35,553 bases of DNA from the NCBI GenBank assembly GCA_030037215.1, contig JASHRS010000156.1:1-35553 (forward strand), written 5' to 3'. The position numbers were made by a program, and so were the translations under genes. The number at the start of each line of letters is the position of its first letter. Position 1 is the stretch's first letter. Below are positions 32,645-35,553 of this stretch, one piece after another. Under the pieces are notes generated by a model that worked only from the letters and a program-made list of their open reading frames with translations, was not told the origin of the DNA and searched no databases. This DNA is from Silvibacterium sp. (GTDB taxonomy: Bacteria; Acidobacteriota; Terriglobia; Terriglobales; Acidobacteriaceae).

Positions 32645-35553
32645 CTAGAAGAGGAACTTGCCTCCAAACTGCCAGGTTCTCGGATCATAGGTGGAAGTCA
32701 CCTCTCCAAAGTTTGTATCGCTGGATCCAGTATCGATGTTGTTCCATTCGGTGTGATTGAAGGTGTTGTAGGACTCAGCGCGAAGCTGGATCCGTGGGCC
32801 ACTTTCATGCGACGTCAATGCGAATTCCTTGAAGAGGCTGAGGTTCCAGTTGAAGAGTCCCGGGCCTACAACAGCGTCTTTGCGGGCGGTGCCGAAGCCC
32901 TCGTTGGTGCCTCCGTTCCAAGGAGCCACGGGATCAGCGAAAGATGCGGTGCTGAACCACGCGGCCTGCGTTTTAGGATAGCTGACACCGCTGACCAGGT
33001 TAGGACGGTTGGTCGTACCACCACCCAAACCGAGGGTATCCGGGCCGTTGTACGTGACGTTGACCGGGTTTCCACTTTGTGCCACGGTGATGCCGGAGAT
33101 CTGCCACCCGCCGAGCGCTGTCCGAGCAATTGCGTTGCTGGAGTGGAGGAAGAAAGGAAGGTTGTAAATGTAGTTCGCGCTGAAGACATTCCGTCGATCG
33201 ATGGTACCCGAACCGCGATCGTACTCGATGTTGAACGGATCGGAGATCTGGCCCCCGGAACCCTGCTGATTGGTGGAGGTAAGATCACCGCTTTGGATGT
33301 CAATTTCGTGCGACCAGGTGTAGCCGAACTGAAGAGTCAGTCCGTGCTTGTTGTCCATGCGGAGGGCCGCCTGGAGGGAGTGGTAGCTGCTGTTGGTTGC
33401 GTTTTCTATCTGGGTGATGCCGCCGAATCCCGGAAAGGTCCTGTAGAGATTTGAGTTTTTCCCGCCGGCAACTGCTTCCCTGTCCGTAACGTCACTGAGG
33501 GGCAGCGTGTTAATGGCACGCTCATCGTTCTGGTGCCAGGCTGTCATACCGACATACTGGACTGTGGCGATGGTGGACGGTGCAACCTCCCGCTGCACAC
33601 CCAAACTGAACTGGGCGGTGCCCGGGTTGGGATAGCTATAAGCAAGATTGGTGAAGTTGCTTGGGAAGAACGGAGCGGAAGCGGTCAGCCCCGTCTGATT
33701 GCTGGTATTGGGATTGGAGAAGTACACAGCACTGACGGAAGGCTGATATGCGTATGGGGGGTTTGTGTCCGTACCGTAGATATCGTTGCCCTGGACGCGC
33801 TCGAAGAACATTCCGAAGCCGCCGCGAAGAATGGTCTTACCGTCTCCCAAGAGGTCATCGGCGAAGCCCACGCGCGGCTGAACTGTTCCATAGGTGTTTT
33901 TCACAAGGCCCCTTGGGAACCCGTTCGCACCAGCAAGCTGGACGCCGTTCAGATAGAACGGAACAGGCGCGCCGGCCGGCTGGCTGAAGCCGGGACCTGT
34001 GGGATCCAGCTGTCCGGAGGCGTTCGGAACCTGAGCGTCGGCAGCGTTGAAGTCACCCGGAATAAAGTTGGAAGTCCGGTTGTTTTTCTCATAGACATGC
34101 GGCAGTGCATCGTAACGTACACCCAGGTTGAGGGTAAGACGTGGAAGCACATGCCAATTGTCGTTGACGTAGAAGGAGTAGGTGTTATTCACCCAGTGGT
34201 CGGTGGCCAGGTTCTGAAGCTGCTGATAACTGCTGGCGAATCCCAGCAGGAAGTTGCCATAGGCGTCTCCCGAGTATGACGAGTTGCTGAAGGTGTAGTC
34301 ACCCTGCGTATCCGCCTGCTGCTGCTGGTTCTTGTCGTTGCGCATATAACCGAAGCCGAACTTAAAGGCGTGCAGCCCTTTGGTCCAGGACAGGTCGTCG
34401 CGAATCTGATAGTTGAGGTAAGAGTTGTGCCAAGGCCAATAATTGATCGTCCAGTTGGTGTTTGGCGCGCCCTGGAAGTCTACTGACGGCATGCGGTTCA
34501 AGGCATTATTACCGCTGAAAATGCCGACTGCGCTCCAGCCGGAGGGTTGAGCATAGATGCCGGCGGGCGTGATATCAATGGTGTTTCCATTCACATAGAG
34601 GCCAGTTTCATTCAGCAAGGTTGGAGAAAGAGTCTGGGTCAGCTTGATGACCGAGCCCCACGACGGATTAGCGAATACGTCGCCCGTTGTGACGTAGCTG
34701 TTATTGCTCCACATGTCCGGATAGATGGTCTGGGACATTTGATCGTGAACCCAGTGACCCATCAGCGTGTACTTGTCGTTGAAGTGGTGGTCGATACGAA
34801 CCACATCCTCACGGACATAGGTAGGCTGTTTCGGCGATGCAATATATTGGGTGCCATTGGCAGTGTTGGGATGAGGAATAGCTCCGGTTCCCATGAACAG
34901 CACCGCATTGGGATCCATCAGATTAGCCGGGATGGTATAGACGCCGGCTGAAGACTGTTTGAACGGCTGCCCAGCGACCAGTCCATCCTGGTTGTAAAGC
35001 GCGAGCTTTGCGGGATCCGAGGTATTCGGAACGATGAGCGCTGATCCGCTTAACGGAGCGTATTGCAGGGCTTGGCCAGCGGTCGGGAAATATGCCGACG
35101 GGATCGTATTCGTGACGGATGCATTGGCTCCCTGAATGAACTTGCGCCATTCTTCGTTCACGAAGAAGAAGGTCTTACTCCGGCTGTCGTTATAAACATG
35201 GGGAATCCAGACCGGTCCGCCGATGTTTCCGCCGAAGATGTTCAGGCGAAGTTCGGGGCTGGGTAAATTTTCTTGCTTGTAGAAGTAATAGCCGGAATCG
35301 AATGCGTCATTGCGATTGAACTCCCAGACGCCGCCGTGAAAATTGCGGCTGCCGGACTTGAGAACCATCAACACGGTGCCGCCTGAGGCGATTCCGTAAT
35401 CGGGCTGATAGTTACTTGCGAGCACCTGGAACTCTGCCAGCGCATCAGGGCTGATGGCAACGTCGAGTTTGCCGCCACTGCCGCGGTCGTAGACCTCGCC
35501 GCCGTCAATCATCCAGTTGTTATGGTCATAGCGCATGCCGTTGAAGTTGATCT
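32645..35553 (-). CDS. Oar-like TonB-dependent receptor, 3' part (runs off the window)
   Basis: Large outer-membrane TonB-dependent receptor of the Oar/carboxypeptidase-regulatory-like group that is greatly expanded in Acidobacteriota. The reading frame is open through the right edge (INFNG precedes the track's first Met), so the signal peptide, CarboxypepD_reg domain and the start of the plug are missing. About 969 residues are visible. The plug end reads YDRGSGGKLDVAISPDALAEFQVLASNYQPDYGIASGGTVLMVLKSGSRNFHGGVWEFNRND. Barrel segments include GWSAVGIFSGNNALNRMPSV, NDNWHVLPRLTLNLGVRYDALPHVYEKNN and LRGGFGMFFERVQGNDIYG, and the protein ends in the Phe of FGGKFLF. The ligand is unknown; relatives are often linked to plant-polymer or peptide uptake. 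Confidence 0.9.
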   Translation of the reverse strand, partial: INFNGMRYDHNNWMIDGGEVYDRGSGGKLDVAISPDALAEFQVLASNYQPDYGIASGGTVLMVLKSGSRNFHGGVWEFNRNDAFDSGYYFYKQENLPSPELRLNIFGGNIGGPVWIPHVYNDSRSKTFFFVNEEWRKFIQGANASVTNTIPSAYFPTAGQALQYAPLSGSALIVPNTSDPAKLALYNQDGLVAGQPFKQSSAGVYTIPANLMDPNAVLFMGTGAIPHPNTANGTQYIASPKQPTYVREDVVRIDHHFNDKYTLMGHWVHDQMSQTIYPDMWSNNSYVTTGDVFANPSWGSVIKLTQTLSPTLLNETGLYVNGNTIDITPAGIYAQPSGWSAVGIFSGNNALNRMPSVDFQGAPNTNWTINYWPWHNSYLNYQIRDDLSWTKGLHAFKFGFGYMRNDKNQQQQADTQGDYTFSNSSYSGDAYGNFLLGFASSYQQLQNLATDHWVNNTYSFYVNDNWHVLPRLTLNLGVRYDALPHVYEKNNRTSNFIPGDFNAADAQVPNASGQLDPTGPGFSQPAGAPVPFYLNGVQLAGANGFPRGLVKNTYGTVQPRVGFADDLLGDGKTILRGGFGMFFERVQGNDIYGTDTNPPYAYQPSVSAVYFSNPNTSNQTGLTASAPFFPSNFTNLAYSYPNPGTAQFSLGVQREVAPSTIATVQYVGMTAWHQNDERAINTLPLSDVTDREAVAGGKNSNLYRTFPGFGGITQIENATNSSYHSLQAALRMDNKHGLTLQFGYTWSHEIDIQSGDLTSTNQQGSGGQISDPFNIEYDRGSGTIDRRNVFSANYIYNLPFFLHSSNAIARTALGGWQISGITVAQSGNPVNVTYNGPDTLGLGGGTTNRPNLVSGVSYPKTQAAWFSTASFADPVAPWNGGTNEGFGTARKDAVVGPGLFNWNLSLFKEFALTSHESGPRIQLRAESYNTFNHTEWNNIDTGSSDTNFGEVTSTYDPRTWQFGGKFLF

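Overview
The window reads as a chromosomal segment of an Acidobacteriota bacterium, most likely of the Terriglobia/Acidobacteriaceae type. This is inferred from the gene mix: an Oar-like TonB-dependent receptor, DUF4382 lipoprotein, PQQ dehydrogenase with a built-in haem domain, propeller histidine kinase, and dense high-GC coding with many TTG/GTG starts. It is not proven by a marker gene. No tRNA, rRNA, insertion sequence, phage gene or CRISPR array was seen.

Layout. (1) 37-1459, minus strand: rplA and rplJ (ribosomal proteins L1 and L10) with their own promoter. The usual upstream neighbour rplK is not there; a secreted serine hydrolase lies in its place. (2) 1484-8313: serine hydrolase, a GNAT acetyltransferase, a DUF1440 membrane protein, a three-gene minus-strand unit (HAD phosphatase, lytic transglycosylase, flippase-like membrane protein), and a divergent second GNAT gene. 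(3) 8410-12806: a secreted M3 dipeptidyl carboxypeptidase, convergent with a periplasmic PQQ dehydrogenase. (4) 12906-17272: an iron-acquisition unit (STN-type TonB siderophore receptor, PiuC-type hydroxylase, small membrane protein) behind a promoter with an embedded inverted repeat and a roughly 200-nt structured leader; a 70-aa Cys-rich protein diverges from it. (5) 17454-18908: a DUF4382 lipoprotein with a strong terminator. (6) 19021-25086, plus strand: aromatic amino-acid genes trpC-trpF-[attenuator]-trpB-trpA-chorismate mutase-aroF-tyrA. (7) 25110-32517, minus strand: a metal-homeostasis and signalling series (TPR protein, DtxR-family regulator, propeller histidine kinase, LuxR-type response regulator, secreted protein, rubrerythrin-VIT1 protein). 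(8) 32587-35553: the 3' part of an Oar-like TonB-dependent receptor that runs off the window, with its terminator.

The most striking element is in the trpF-trpB gap. An untracked 29-codon ORF with a compact run of Phe, Tyr and Trp codons (FFTFTYRYW) overlaps a perfect 9-bp hairpin. The 3' arm of that hairpin can instead pair with the 5' arm of a strong terminator just before trpB. This is a complete 1:2 / 2:3 / 3:4 attenuator. It would let one ribosome-stalling switch sense all three aromatic amino acids and control trpBA together with the common-pathway (aroF), chorismate mutase and tyrosine (tyrA) genes.

The second regulatory highlight is the siderophore-receptor promoter and leader (16754-16989), with a 6+7+6 inverted repeat inside the promoter and several hairpins, one pair of which is mutually exclusive next to the start codon.
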